From: JAAZFZ01 sp035647435
GTDB lineage: Bacteria > Bacillota > Clostridia > Oscillospirales > Acutalibacteraceae
NCBI GenBank assembly: GCA_035647435.1
Contig: DASRNM010000008.1
Span: 1-37,721, forward strand
Direction: 5' to 3'
Length of the DNA: 37,721 bases
Shown one piece after another: positions 16,586 to 25,065 of the stretch; the stretch's first letter is position 1, and every line of letters starts with the position of its first letter. A model generated the notes under the pieces. The model was not told the DNA's origin. It saw only the letters and a program-made list of their open reading frames with translations, and made no database searches. Position numbers and translations under genes: made by a program.

Positions 16586-16996
16586 ATGAATATCGCTTTA
16601 CTTGCGCATGACGCTAAAAAAGAATTAATGGCGCAGTTTTGCATAGCATATTGTGGCATTTTGAGCAGACATACACTCAGCGCAACAGGCACAACGGGCA
16701 AACTGATCAGCGAGGCCACCGGTTTGTCGATACAAAAGTTTTTAAGTGGCTCACAGGGCGGCGACCAGCAAATTGCTGCAAGAATTGCTTGCAATGAGTT
16801 GGACCTTCTCTTGCTTTTCAGAGATCCTTTGAACCCAAAACCGCATGAGCCCGACGAGGCTAATCTCATAAGACTTTGCGATGTTCACAACATTCCTGTT
16901 GCGACAAACATTGCAACGGCAGAAGCGCTTATCCACAGCCTTGACAGGGGCGACCTTGACTGGCGTGATATTGTGAATCCAAAAAACAAGAAATAG
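16586..16996 (+). CDS. mgsA: Methylglyoxal synthase
   Basis: Cytoplasmic enzyme that converts dihydroxyacetone phosphate to methylglyoxal and phosphate, a bypass of lower glycolysis used when phosphate is short. Family motifs are all present: IALLAHDAKKELM at the start, the phosphate-binding TGTTGKLI, SGSQGGDQQI with the catalytic Asp, FRDPLNPKPHEPD, and NIPVATNIATAE. The length of 136 residues is normal. The ATG at 16586 is 7 nt after AGGGGG. The longer reading from 16529 would start inside the promoter. It lies between gyrA and hisS and is ended by a modest hairpin. Confidence 0.95.
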   Translation: MNIALLAHDAKKELMAQFCIAYCGILSRHTLSATGTTGKLISEATGLSIQKFLSGSQGGDQQIAARIACNELDLLLLFRDPLNPKPHEPDEANLIRLCDVHNIPVATNIATAEALIHSLDRGDLDWRDIVNPKNKK

Positions 16997-17014
16997 AATT
17001 TTCGGTTCTGAATG

Positions 17015-17042
17015 GGGCTGGCTTAATGTCAGCCCTTATTTT
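17015..17042 (+). terminator. Probable terminator after mgsA
   Basis: An 8-bp stem with one G-T pair (17015-17022 with 17028-17035), loop TTAAT, followed by a short T-rich run. It is weaker than the other hairpins here and some read-through into hisS is possible. Confidence 0.6.
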
Positions 17043-17089
17043 AAATAATTGCTGAATTAATAAGTTTTATGTGATTGAGGAGTGATAAA

Positions 17090-18433
17090 ATGGCCTTGCT
17101 AACAAAAGCAATCAAGGGCACGCAAGATGTTTTGCCCTCAAAAAGCCATATAATCCAATACATTGAATCGACATTGATGGAGATAGCAGGCAACTTCGGT
17201 TTTTCTGAAATCCGAACCCCTGTTTTTGAGCACACAGTGCTTTTTTCACGCTCAGTGGGTGACACCACCGATGTTGTTCAAAAAGAAATGTACACCTTTA
17301 ATGACAAGGGCGGTCGTTCTATAACCCTGCGCCCTGAGGGGACAGCGGGTGCGGCAAGAGCGTTTCTTGAGCACGGCCTGTTCAACGAGCCCCTGCCACA
17401 AAAGGTTTGTTATTTGACATCATGCTATCGTTACGAAAAGCCACAAGCTGGCAGGCTTAGGGAATTCCACCAGTTCGGCGTTGAATGCTTTGGAACAGAC
17501 TCTCCGTGCGCAGATGCGGAAGTTATTTCTCTGGGCAACCGAATTTTCACTTTTCTCGGCATTGAAAATATTTCTCTAGAAATAAATTCAATAGGATGTT
17601 CGGATTGTCGTAAAAAATATCATGAGGCTCTCAAGTCTTACTTTGAAAAGGGGAAGGACAAGCTTTGTCCGACCTGTTTAGATCGACTTGAAAGAAACCC
17701 CATGAGGATACTTGATTGCAAAAGCCCGGTATGTAGTCAAATTTCGGCCGAGGCTCCCGTAGTTCTTGACTACATTTGCAGCGAATGTTCCGACCATTTC
17801 AATCAAGTTAAGGACTATCTTGATGAAATGCAAATTGAATATAAAATAAATCCTAAAATCGTCAGAGGTCTTGATTACTACACAAGAACGGTTTTTGAAT
17901 TTGTTTCAACTCAAATTGGTGCACAAGGCACGGTTTTGGGTGGAGGAAGATACGACGGGCTTATTGAGGAGCTTGGAGGGCAAAAAACTCCCTCGCTGGG
18001 CTTTGCAATGGGGCTCGAACGCCTTCAGTTGCAAATGGAGGCCGAAAATGTGCCTGTACCAGAGCAAAACACGTGCGAAATATATCTTATTCCTATCGGC
18101 GAAAAGGCAAGCAAAACAGCTTGTTCTCTTGCGCTTAATTTGAGAGATAAGGGCATCAGAGCAGAGTATGACATTGTCGGTCGCTCGGTCAAGGCACAGA
18201 TGAAGTTCGCGAATAAAAAAGGCGCATCGTACACTGTTGTTTTCGGCGAAGATGAATTAAACAGCGGCAATCTTTTAATCAAAAACATGGATAATGGAGA
18301 AACGGTTTCCATTCGCCTTGAGAATTTTGTCGAAAGATTTTATGAAATAATGATAGAACAAGCGACGGGAGAGCTTGAAGAAATGATGAATAGTGGAAAA
18401 TCAGATATAAGCAATTTATTGGGGGGGCAATGA
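17090..18433 (+). CDS. hisS: Histidyl-tRNA synthetase
   Basis: Class II synthetase charging tRNA-His, 447 residues. It begins AIKGTQDVLP. Motif 2 is in CYRYEKPQAGRLREFHQFG. The histidine-specific stretch is RGLDYYTRTVFEF, and motif 3 lies in SLGFAMGLERL. It has the Cys-rich insertion common in Clostridia (CSDC, CPTC, LDCKSPVC, CSEC at about residues 175-235), probably a zinc module. An HGTP anticodon-binding domain ends the protein. The ATG at 17090 is 7 nt after GAGGAG; the TTG at 17075 is part of that site. The stop overlaps the aspS start (ATGA). I see no T-box in the roughly 50 bases upstream. Confidence 0.96.
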   Translation: MALLTKAIKGTQDVLPSKSHIIQYIESTLMEIAGNFGFSEIRTPVFEHTVLFSRSVGDTTDVVQKEMYTFNDKGGRSITLRPEGTAGAARAFLEHGLFNEPLPQKVCYLTSCYRYEKPQAGRLREFHQFGVECFGTDSPCADAEVISLGNRIFTFLGIENISLEINSIGCSDCRKKYHEALKSYFEKGKDKLCPTCLDRLERNPMRILDCKSPVCSQISAEAPVVLDYICSECSDHFNQVKDYLDEMQIEYKINPKIVRGLDYYTRTVFEFVSTQIGAQGTVLGGGRYDGLIEELGGQKTPSLGFAMGLERLQLQMEAENVPVPEQNTCEIYLIPIGEKASKTACSLALNLRDKGIRAEYDIVGRSVKAQMKFANKKGASYTVVFGEDELNSGNLLIKNMDNGETVSIRLENFVERFYEIMIEQATGELEEMMNSGKSDISNLLGGQ

Positions 18434-20232
18434 ATAGTATGGATTTTATGTGCGGAATGAAAAGAACTTGCTACTGTGGCGAGCTTAGCATTAAAGATAT
18501 CGGCAAAGAGGTTACCGTTGCCGGCTGGGTTCAAAGGCAACGAGATTTAGGCTCTCTTATTTTTGTTGATTTAAGGGACAGAACAGGGCTTTTGCAGCTT
18601 GCTTTTGATGAAGGTTGCGACAAACAGGTTTTTGAAAAAGCCTTTTCTCTACGCAGTGAATTTGTGATTATGGCTAAGGGCGTTGTGCGTGAACGTGCAT
18701 CGAAAAACCTTGAAATTCCGACTGGTGAAATTGAAGTGGAAGTAAAAGAGCTTCGCTTGCTTGCAAAAAGCGAAACTCCACCGTTTGAAATTTCTGAAAA
18801 AAGCCACACCTCAGAGCTGTTACGACTCAAATACCGCTATCTGGATTTGCGTCGCCCCGATTTGCAGAAAAATCTTGTTATGAGACATAAAATATCTAAA
18901 ATCACCAGGGACTATTTTGATGAAAACGGCTTTATAGAAATAGAAACCCCTATTCTTATAAAATCCACACCTGAGGGTGCAAGGGATTTCCTAGTACCTA
19001 GCCGTATTCATAAGGGCGATTTTTACGCTTTACCACAATCCCCCCAACTTTATAAACAGCTTTCAATGGTTGCTGGGTTTGACAGATACATGCAGCTTGC
19101 CCGCTGTTTTCGTGACGAGGATTTAAGGGCAGACAGGCAGCCTGAGTTTACACAAATCGACCTTGAAATGTCTTTTGTTGACATGGAGGACGTTTTGGAA
19201 CTCACTGAGGGTTACATCAAGCGTGTATTCAATGACGCTTTAGGCGTTGACATACCTTTGCCGATAAACCGCATGACGTACAATGAAGCGATAAACCGCT
19301 ACGGAACGGACAAACCCGACACACGTTTTGAAATGGAACTTTTTGATTTGACTGATGTTGTGAAAAATTGTGGTTTCGGTGTTTTCTCGGGAGCAGTCGA
19401 GGGCGGCGGCAGCGTTAAAGGCATCACTGCTAAAAACGCATTCAAATCGCTTTCAAGAAAAGAAATTGACAAGCTCACTGAGTTCGTCAGAGGAATAGGC
19501 GCAAGAGGTCTTGCTTGGATAAGATTAAATGAGGACGGCACGCCTGCCTCATCCTTTGCTAAATTTATGACACAAGAAGAAATGGACTCAATCCTTACTG
19601 TATCAAACGCACAGGCCGGCGACGTTGTGCTTCTTGTTGCTGATACATCAAATTCAATGGTTCTTTCGGTTTTAGGCGCCTTGCGTACACATGTTGCAGG
19701 CAAGCTTGATATAATCGAAAAAGATAAATTTAATTTTCTGTGGATAACAGAATTCCCATATTTTGAGTTTGATAAAGAAACCAATCAATATATAGCAATG
19801 CACCATGCCTTCACCTCACCGGCGGACGAATGTCTTGATTATCTTGAAAGCGACAAGGCAAGTGTTAAAGCTAAAGCTTATGACCTTGTTTTAAACGGAA
19901 TCGAACTTTCGTCAGGCTCAATTCGCATAACAAACCCAGAACTTCAAAAAAGGGTATTTAAACTCCTTGGCTTCACCGACGAGGAAGCGCATGAAAAATT
20001 TGGGTTTTTGACAGATGCATTCAAATACGGCGCACCTCCACATGGAGGAATCGGTATTGGCCTTGACAGGCTGATAATGCAAATGCTCGGTTGCGAAAGT
20101 TTGCGTGATGTCATCGCATTCCCTAAAGTTCAAAACGCCTCCGAACCGATGACAAAGTGCCCGTCTAAGATTGACAAACAACAGCTACAGGAGCTTGGCA
20201 TTGAGTTGATTGAAACTGATAACGAAAAATAA
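18430..20232 (+). CDS. aspS: Aspartyl-tRNA synthetase
   Basis: Class IIb synthetase of 600 residues. The N-terminal OB-fold anticodon domain covers about residues 15-115 (VAGWVQRQRDLG, FVDLRDRTG). The catalytic domain has motif 2 in FRDEDLRADRQPEFTQIDLEMSF. A bacterial GAD insertion sits in the middle, and motif 3 is GIGIGLDRL. The start is ambiguous. ATG 18430 overlaps the hisS stop and lies just after a run of seven Gs. ATGs at 18439 and 18448 are also possible, and family alignment (MKRT-CGEL) would tolerate any of them. HisRS and AspRS genes are adjacent in many Firmicutes. A strong hairpin follows. Confidence 0.96.
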   Translation: MNSMDFMCGMKRTCYCGELSIKDIGKEVTVAGWVQRQRDLGSLIFVDLRDRTGLLQLAFDEGCDKQVFEKAFSLRSEFVIMAKGVVRERASKNLEIPTGEIEVEVKELRLLAKSETPPFEISEKSHTSELLRLKYRYLDLRRPDLQKNLVMRHKISKITRDYFDENGFIEIETPILIKSTPEGARDFLVPSRIHKGDFYALPQSPQLYKQLSMVAGFDRYMQLARCFRDEDLRADRQPEFTQIDLEMSFVDMEDVLELTEGYIKRVFNDALGVDIPLPINRMTYNEAINRYGTDKPDTRFEMELFDLTDVVKNCGFGVFSGAVEGGGSVKGITAKNAFKSLSRKEIDKLTEFVRGIGARGLAWIRLNEDGTPASSFAKFMTQEEMDSILTVSNAQAGDVVLLVADTSNSMVLSVLGALRTHVAGKLDIIEKDKFNFLWITEFPYFEFDKETNQYIAMHHAFTSPADECLDYLESDKASVKAKAYDLVLNGIELSSGSIRITNPELQKRVFKLLGFTDEEAHEKFGFLTDAFKYGAPPHGGIGIGLDRLIMQMLGCESLRDVIAFPKVQNASEPMTKCPSKIDKQQLQELGIELIETDNEK

Positions 20233-20243
20233 CAACAAAAAAC

Positions 20244-20268
20244 AAAACCCGCCCTTGAGGCGGGTTTT
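20244..20268. terminator. Bidirectional terminator after aspS
   Basis: Perfect 10-bp stem (20244-20253 with 20259-20268), GC-rich core and loop CTTGA. T-runs on both strands let it serve aspS and the opposing membrane-protein gene. Confidence 0.9.
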
Positions 20269-20325
20269 CAATACATAAATATATTTAAAGTGTGCATTTA
20301 ATCTTTGCAACGCTTTATTTTTTGC

Positions 20326-20760
20326 CTATTTAAAAGAAGCATAGTAGTATCTGCCTTGGTTGCTTTTGTCTGTAAAAATGCAGTTTGCCAAAAGGATTGC
20401 GTTGAGCATTATCATGCCTTGGAGAGCCACTACGTTTGTCTGAATAAAAAACACCGAAAGCATAGAAATGTTTAAAGCTGGAGTGAATATCGAAATCATT
20501 ATTGTTACCACAACAACAGTTAAAGCCACAAAAAGGGCCATTGCTTTTGCGTCAAAGCTTTTTCTGACCGACATTTTATCGCTAAATGCCCAAAATAATA
20601 TTAACCCCAAAATAAAAGAACCAGCAAAATCCAGAACATACATCGGTATCGTTTTTAAATTTGCCTGTGCATATATGTTAGCTTTATTCAACCCAAATTG
20701 CCACAAAATCAGATATAAAAAAACAATAATAAACCGAAACTGTTTGAATGCTCTTGCCAT
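20326..20760 (-). CDS. Small four-helix membrane protein of unknown function
   Basis: 144 residues with about four hydrophobic segments (FIIVFLYLILWQF; MYVLDFAGSFILGLILFWAF; MALFVALTVVVVTIMISIF; VVALQGMIMLNAILLANCIF). Charged residues are clustered at the ends and in one loop. I recognise no domain. The ATG at 20760 is 6 nt after GAGGAGGGG; the longer reading from 20787 begins upstream of that site. It is a single-gene unit with a good promoter that overlaps a palindrome, and it converges on aspS. Confidence 0.8.
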   Translation of the reverse strand: MARAFKQFRFIIVFLYLILWQFGLNKANIYAQANLKTIPMYVLDFAGSFILGLILFWAFSDKMSVRKSFDAKAMALFVALTVVVVTIMISIFTPALNISMLSVFFIQTNVVALQGMIMLNAILLANCIFTDKSNQGRYYYASFK

Positions 20761-20807
20761 TCTTTGCCCCTCCTCAAAAACGCCCATTTTGCGTGAAATG
20801 TATTATA

Positions 20808-20836
20808 AGAATAACACGGTTGACATTATTTGTCAA
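20808..20836 (-). promoter_or_regulatory. Promoter of the small membrane protein, with palindrome over the -35
   Basis: On the minus strand TTGACA (20836-20831), 17-nt spacer, TATTCT (20813-20808). The -35 is one arm of TTGACA-N5-TGTCAA at 20820-20836, the same layout as at 7109-7125. Confidence 0.65.
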
Positions 20837-20867
20837 ATTATATCTAAAACCGAAAATATAGGCAAAA

Positions 20868-21443
20868 TTAATTTGACTTTGGAGCTTTTTTATTCATTTT
20901 CTTTAACTCTTTGACTGTTCTTGCAACAGGCAACCCGACAACATTAAAATAGTCGCCCTCTATGCCTTGCACAAATACACAGCCCTTGCCTTGAATTCCG
21001 TATGCTCCCGCCTTATCCATAGGCTCACCTGTTTTTACATACTCTCTGATCTCTTCATCCGTTAGATTATAAAATTTAACCTTCGTTTTTTGGCAAAAAC
21101 TTTTTTTCGTTGTTTTGGAAATTATACAAACACCCGTGCAGACAAAATGCTCCCTTCCAGAAAGTGTTTTGAGCATTGAAACGGCATCTTCCTCACTTTT
21201 TGGTTTGCCTAAAATCTTGTCTTCAACCGCAACAACTGTATCTACACCTAAAACGATATGGTTCGGGTAGCTTTTGGCGACAGTTGATGCCTTTTTTTCC
21301 GCCAACTTGATTGCTGTTTTCTCTGCGCTAAGGTTTTCCTCAACAGTTTCATCTATCTCGGCAACGCAAACAGAAAACTCAAGCCCGGCATTCTCAAGAA
21401 TTTCCTTTCTTCTTGGCGACGCTGACGCTAAAATAATGTTCAA
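20868..21443 (-). CDS. maf: Maf-family nucleotide pyrophosphatase (dTTP/UTP type)
   Basis: 191 residues. Maf proteins hydrolyse non-canonical or excess nucleoside triphosphates to monophosphates in the cytoplasm and have been linked to septum control. Signature ASASPRRKEIL is at the N-terminus, LGVDTVV is in the centre, and GEPMDKAGAYGIQGKG is near residue 140. Substrate preference (dTTP/UTP against 7-methyl-GTP) is inferred from general similarity and is uncertain. The start overlaps the nudix gene stop by 4 bases (ATGA), so the two house-cleaning hydrolases are coupled. Confidence 0.93.
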   Translation of the reverse strand: MNIILASASPRRKEILENAGLEFSVCVAEIDETVEENLSAEKTAIKLAEKKASTVAKSYPNHIVLGVDTVVAVEDKILGKPKSEEDAVSMLKTLSGREHFVCTGVCIISKTTKKSFCQKTKVKFYNLTDEEIREYVKTGEPMDKAGAYGIQGKGCVFVQGIEGDYFNVVGLPVARTVKELKKMNKKAPKSN

Positions 21444-21994
21444 CTTTCGTCACCCTCGCAATACCAGTTTAACAGCGCCATTTTTAAAACTGCCGTTTGT
21501 GTTTTTCCGTCAACAATTTCGTTGTTTATAACCATTTCGACAGCTTTATTCATCGGAATTTTCACAACGTTCAAAAACTCATCTTCGTCAAGGTTTTGTT
21601 CCTCAAAGCTTATCCCCATCGCTCCGTAAAGGTAAATCACTTCATCGCAAAAACCAGGCGACGGATAATATTTACCAAGGTCGATATATTTTTCAGCTAC
21701 CGCACCGGTTTCTTCTTTGAGCTCTCTTTTTATACCGGCGAGTGGCTCTTCGCCATCTTCAATCTTGCCCGCAGGCAGCTCAAGCACAACCTCGCTGTAA
21801 GGATAGCGGAACTGATTAACAAACACCAGCTCGTTGTCCTTTGTTAAGGCCGCCACTGTTGCGCCTCTTGGGTGCTCGACAACCTCCCTTATGCAATCCT
21901 TGCCGTTTGGAAGCTGCGCATCGTCAACACGCAGGTTGACAATTTTGCCTTTGTAGATGTATTTGCTTTTTAAAGTTTTCTCATTTAGCTCCAT
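21440..21994 (-). CDS. Nudix hydrolase, ADP-ribose pyrophosphatase type
   Basis: 184 residues. A complete nudix box spans residues 76-98: Gly76, Glu82, Arg90-Glu91, Glu94-Glu95, Gly97, as the GX5EX7REUXEEXGU rule requires. The upstream part (KIVNLRVDDAQLPNG, REVVEHPRGATVAAL, VNQFRYPYSEVVLELPAG) is that of NudF-type ADP-ribose pyrophosphatases, which cleave ADP-ribose to AMP and ribose-5-phosphate. ATG 21994 follows GGAGG. It is the first gene of a two-gene unit with maf. Confidence 0.92.
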   Translation of the reverse strand: MELNEKTLKSKYIYKGKIVNLRVDDAQLPNGKDCIREVVEHPRGATVAALTKDNELVFVNQFRYPYSEVVLELPAGKIEDGEEPLAGIKRELKEETGAVAEKYIDLGKYYPSPGFCDEVIYLYGAMGISFEEQNLDEDEFLNVVKIPMNKAVEMVINNEIVDGKTQTAVLKMALLNWYCEGDES

Positions 21995-22014
21995 ATTTAC
22001 CTCCGATAGTGTTA

Positions 22015-22043
22015 TTGATATGTTTTTGTGAATAAGATTTTAT
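22015..22043 (+). promoter_or_regulatory. Possible promoter of the M14 peptidase gene
   Basis: TTGATA (22015-22020), 17-nt spacer, TTTTAT (22038-22043). The -10 is poor, so this is tentative. Confidence 0.35.
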
Positions 22044-22068
22044 TGGGACTATTTTTTGGGGTGATATA

Positions 22069-22971
22069 ATGGAAAGAATCGTTCGTCCTCGTTTACCTGA
22101 CTATGAGTCATATCGTTCAATGATTTATAGGTTAAAGCGTGCTTATCCGTTTGTCAACTGTTCTGTCTGCGGCCGGACCTTAGCGGGCAGAGCTATTTTT
22201 TCTCTTTCTATCGGCAGGGCAGAAAATCCCGTACTCTTAACGGGAGGATACCATGCACAAGAATGGATTACTTCCCTTGTGCTTTTGCGTTTTTTTGAGT
22301 GCATATGCCAAAGCATTTCTAAAAGAGAGGATTTTTGTTCCGTCAATGTTGCAGGCGCACTTCAGGGCAGAAGTCTAATCGTTGTGCCTTGTGTCAACCC
22401 AGACGGCGTTGAAATTGCCCTTAGAGGCCCGAATGCCGCAGGCGGATACTCGCAGCTTGTTCAGAGCATAAGTGAAGGCTGTCTGAAAAACTGGAATTCA
22501 AACGCAAGAGGAGTCGACATAAACCATAATTTTGACGCAGGTTGGAAAACGCTCCGTCAAATGGAAATTGAGTCGGGCATATTGGGTCCCTCCCCGAGGC
22601 AATATGGCGGGACATCGCCTGAAAGCGAGCCAGAAACCGAGGCTATAACAAGGCTTTGCAGGTTGCGCAAGCCACGTCACGCCTTAGCGGTGCACAGTCA
22701 AGGTGAAGAAATCTACTGGCAATATGGCGACTGCATGCCGAAAAATAGCGAAAAAATGGCGAAGCTTTTTTCTGCCGCAAGCGGATACGAGCTTGTTATG
22801 AATGACGGGCTTGCCTCTCACGGCGGTTTTAAAGATTGGTTTATTTGCGAGATGATGCGCCCTGCCTTTACAATTGAGGCCGGTAAAGGGCAAAACCCAC
22901 TCCCTCTTGATGATTTTGAAAAAATCTTCAACGACACAAAGCTTCTTTTCACTCTTGCAACAATACTATGA
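22069..22971 (+). CDS. M14 zinc carboxypeptidase, probable cell-wall peptide amidase
   Basis: 300 residues, M14 fold. Zinc ligands are His62 and Glu65 in GGYHAQEW and His209 in LAVHSQGEE. The general base is Glu270 in FTIEAGKG. RGVDINHNF near 148-156 supplies the substrate-binding Arg/Asn. SPRQYGGTSPESEPET is typical of the gamma-D-glutamyl-L-diamino acid peptidase (ENP1/YqgT-like) branch, which trims peptidoglycan peptides. There is no signal peptide, which fits a cytoplasmic enzyme such as ENP1 of Bacillus sphaericus, involved in spore formation or recycling. ATG 22069 follows GGGGTGAT. It is a single gene ended by a hairpin. Confidence 0.88.
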   Translation: MERIVRPRLPDYESYRSMIYRLKRAYPFVNCSVCGRTLAGRAIFSLSIGRAENPVLLTGGYHAQEWITSLVLLRFFECICQSISKREDFCSVNVAGALQGRSLIVVPCVNPDGVEIALRGPNAAGGYSQLVQSISEGCLKNWNSNARGVDINHNFDAGWKTLRQMEIESGILGPSPRQYGGTSPESEPETEAITRLCRLRKPRHALAVHSQGEEIYWQYGDCMPKNSEKMAKLFSAASGYELVMNDGLASHGGFKDWFICEMMRPAFTIEAGKGQNPLPLDDFEKIFNDTKLLFTLATIL

Positions 22972-22990
22972 AAACATAGAATTAAACTAA

Positions 22991-23019
22991 GGGACTGTCG
23001 GTATGACAGCCCCTTTTTT
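22991..23019 (+). terminator. Terminator after the M14 peptidase gene
   Basis: Stem 22991-22999 with 23005-23013 containing one A-C mismatch, loop GGTAT, followed by six Ts (23014-23019). Confidence 0.85.
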
Positions 23020-23031
23020 AAATCAAGATTA

Positions 23032-23439
23032 TTATTCTTCACTTCCGCAGGATTCACAGTCACATTCACCGTCAAGGTCAAACTCTAAAAGCTCGTCGCA
23101 ATTCGGGCAGTTTATGCTACCTTCTTCGAGAATGTCACCGTCAACACAAATCACCTCGTGACAAGCAGGGCATTCAACCTCGTAAAAGTCCTCCTCGTTC
23201 TCACTGTAATAATCCATGTCTTCATAAACATAGCTCTCAATCTCATCTAAATCCTCATCAACAGCGTCAATCTGCTCCGAAACAATCGCCAACTCGTCCT
23301 CAAGGTCAGAGACTGAAAGCGCCAAATCATCGATTACGTCAAGCATTGCTTTAATTATTTTGGTTTCGGGTTTTGATTCTTCAAGATTTATTCCTTCTGC
23401 AAGTCCTTTTAAATATGCTGCTTTTTCTGTTACTGTCAT
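23032..23439 (-). CDS. CD1247 N-terminal-domain protein with C-terminal zinc ribbon
   Basis: 135 residues. The first 70 form an acidic helical domain (KAAYLKGLAEGINLE, IIKAMLDVIDDLALSVSDLEDEL) that matches the clostridial CD1247 N-terminal domain. A TFIIB-like zinc ribbon follows with CPAC and CPNC, then an extra CDCESC cluster near the end. The protein is very acidic and small, has no enzymatic motif, and its role is unknown. ATG 23439 has AGGAGG 8 nt upstream. It starts 39 bases after efp and is probably cotranscribed with it. Confidence 0.85.
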   Translation of the reverse strand: MTVTEKAAYLKGLAEGINLEESKPETKIIKAMLDVIDDLALSVSDLEDELAIVSEQIDAVDEDLDEIESYVYEDMDYYSENEEDFYEVECPACHEVICVDGDILEEGSINCPNCDELLEFDLDGECDCESCGSEE

Positions 23440-23478
23440 TTTGTTGTCCTCCTAAAAAGTAAAAATGTATTTTAGTGG

Positions 23479-24036
23479 TTACGCTTTGCTTGAATACTCG
23501 CCCGTGCGTGTGTCAACAACAATCATTTCGCCTTCGTCTATGAACAGGGGCACTTTAATTTCGGCACCCGTTTCAAGGGTTGCGGGCTTTGTTGCATTCG
23601 TTGCTGTGTCACCCTTAAAACCAGGGTCTGTTTTTGTAACTTCAAGGGTTACGGTAACAGGAGGCTCAACTCCGATAACCTTTCCTTTGAATGAAAGCAC
23701 CTTGCACTCAATGTCTTCCTTAACAAATTTAAAATTGTCAGGCAAATCCGAGGAGTTAATCGGAACGAGGTCGAAGCTTTCAGGGTCCATGAAGTAGTAA
23801 AGATCACCGTCGTTGTATGAATAAGGCATATCTTTTCTTTCAATATACGCTGTGGGGAACTTTTCTGCCGGGTTAAATGTGCGCTCAATAACAGAGCCTG
23901 TCATAACATTGCGCACCTTAGTTCTTACAAAAGCTGCACCTTTGCCTGGCTTTACATGCTGAAATTCAATAATTTGATAAACAGTGTCGTCCATCTCAAA
24001 AGTTACACCGTTTTTAAAATCTCCTGCTGATACCAT
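23479..24036 (-). CDS. efp: Translation elongation factor P
   Basis: 185 residues in three beta-barrel domains. EF-P binds between the P and E sites of stalled ribosomes and helps form bonds at polyproline stretches. The N-terminal loop reads KPGKGAAFVR; its central Lys, around residue 32, is the position modified in many bacteria (5-aminopentanol in Bacillus subtilis). No modification gene is visible in the window. The final domain has the expected TGAEIKVPLFIDEGE and DTRTGEY. ATG 24036 follows CGGAGGA, with a promoter at 24072-24100. Confidence 0.96.
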   Translation of the reverse strand: MVSAGDFKNGVTFEMDDTVYQIIEFQHVKPGKGAAFVRTKVRNVMTGSVIERTFNPAEKFPTAYIERKDMPYSYNDGDLYYFMDPESFDLVPINSSDLPDNFKFVKEDIECKVLSFKGKVIGVEPPVTVTLEVTKTDPGFKGDTATNATKPATLETGAEIKVPLFIDEGEMIVVDTRTGEYSSKA

Positions 24037-24071
24037 AATATTATTCCTCCGAATATTTTCGTTATACAGTT

Positions 24072-24100
24072 ATTCTATACCATCTGATGCAATAATTCAA
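24072..24100 (-). promoter_or_regulatory. Promoter of efp
   Basis: On the minus strand TTGAAT (24100-24095), 17-nt spacer, TAGAAT (24077-24072), 36 bases ahead of efp. Confidence 0.6.
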
Positions 24101-24135
24101 GCATTCTTTTGGTATGCAAGTGCTAAAACATGTGT

Positions 24136-24960
24136 TCATTTCATTGCTTTTGGAGCTTCACGACAGTTTACGACTTCACCAGAGTTAATCACCATTATTT
24201 TGTTGTCTGTTTTTACTATTAAACCGCCATCTTTCTCAATCCCGATAGCCCTGCCCTTTATACTCAAACTCGGGGTAATTGCGACTATATCTGTGCCCAA
24301 TGTGCACGACGCTTTGCAAAGCTCGTCAATAACATGACAGCCACTTTTCTCAAGCACATTGTTTGTTAAAAGCATATCGTCAAGCTTGTTTATGACCTGT
24401 GCTAAAAGTTGCGCTCTGTCAATCTCTCGCCCGCAAGCGTTTTTTAGGGAGCCTGCGATTTCTTTTATATCGTCAGGGAAGATTTCTTTGTCTTGATTCA
24501 CATTTATGCCTATACCAATTATCGCATGCTTTATTTTATTATCCGCTGTATCGGTTATGAGTTTTGTCAAAATACCGCAAACTTTCTTGCCTCGAATTAA
24601 AATATCGTTCGGCCACTTAATTTTTGGTGATATCTTGCATGTCTTTTCAATTGCATAGCAAACTGAAAGACCCGCAACTGATGTCAACAACCCAAGGTTT
24701 CGGGTGCTTTGCGGAATATCAAATATATATGACATATATATCCCTACTCCTGCAGGAGAAAAAAAGCTTCTTCCCCTCCTCCCGCTGCCGGCATATTGAC
24801 TGTCTGCAACAACAACCGTTGAGCCTTCAGCGCCTTTTTCTACAAGCTCCCGTGCCACCTCGTTTGTTGAACCGACACTTTGCATCACTATTATTTTTTG
24901 CGGTCTTTTATTACCTATTGCTTCTTTTATTTCATCGGAATATTTCATTTTTATCCCCAT
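24136..24960 (-). CDS. birA: Biotin--protein ligase without the repressor HTH domain
   Basis: Catalytic domain of biotin-[acetyl-CoA-carboxylase] ligase, which makes biotinyl-5'-AMP and transfers biotin to carboxylase carrier domains. SVGSTNEVAREL, the biotin-binding GSGRRGRSF loop, KWPNDI and IGIGINVN are all present, followed by a C-terminal SH3-like cap (TDIVAITPSLSIKGRAIGIEKDGGL). The roughly 60-residue winged helix of bifunctional BirA is missing, so this should not repress biotin genes itself. The predicted transcription start falls near 24975, so the GTG at 24981 is unlikely. The ATG at 24960 is used, and ATG 24948, 5 nt after GGGGA, is equally plausible. Confidence 0.92.
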   Translation of the reverse strand: MGIKMKYSDEIKEAIGNKRPQKIIVMQSVGSTNEVARELVEKGAEGSTVVVADSQYAGSGRRGRSFFSPAGVGIYMSYIFDIPQSTRNLGLLTSVAGLSVCYAIEKTCKISPKIKWPNDILIRGKKVCGILTKLITDTADNKIKHAIIGIGINVNQDKEIFPDDIKEIAGSLKNACGREIDRAQLLAQVINKLDDMLLTNNVLEKSGCHVIDELCKASCTLGTDIVAITPSLSIKGRAIGIEKDGGLIVKTDNKIMVINSGEVVNCREAPKAMK

Positions 24961-24981
24961 AATCTTGTTTCCTTTTAACAC

Positions 24982-25010
24982 ATTATACCACTCACCCCGA
25001 GCAATAACAA
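24982..25010 (-). promoter_or_regulatory. Promoter of birA
   Basis: On the minus strand TTGTTA (25010-25005), 17-nt spacer, TATAAT (24987-24982). It is divergent from the rpsF promoter. Confidence 0.65.
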
Positions 25011-25065
25011 GGATTTTTAAGTCGAAGCAATTGGCTTATTTCGGTAATTTAAATAAGTATAAAGC

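Noticed and set aside
16995..17089. T-box leader before hisS
   Set aside because: The space is too short and lacks the T-box bulge sequence; only a simple terminator hairpin is visible.
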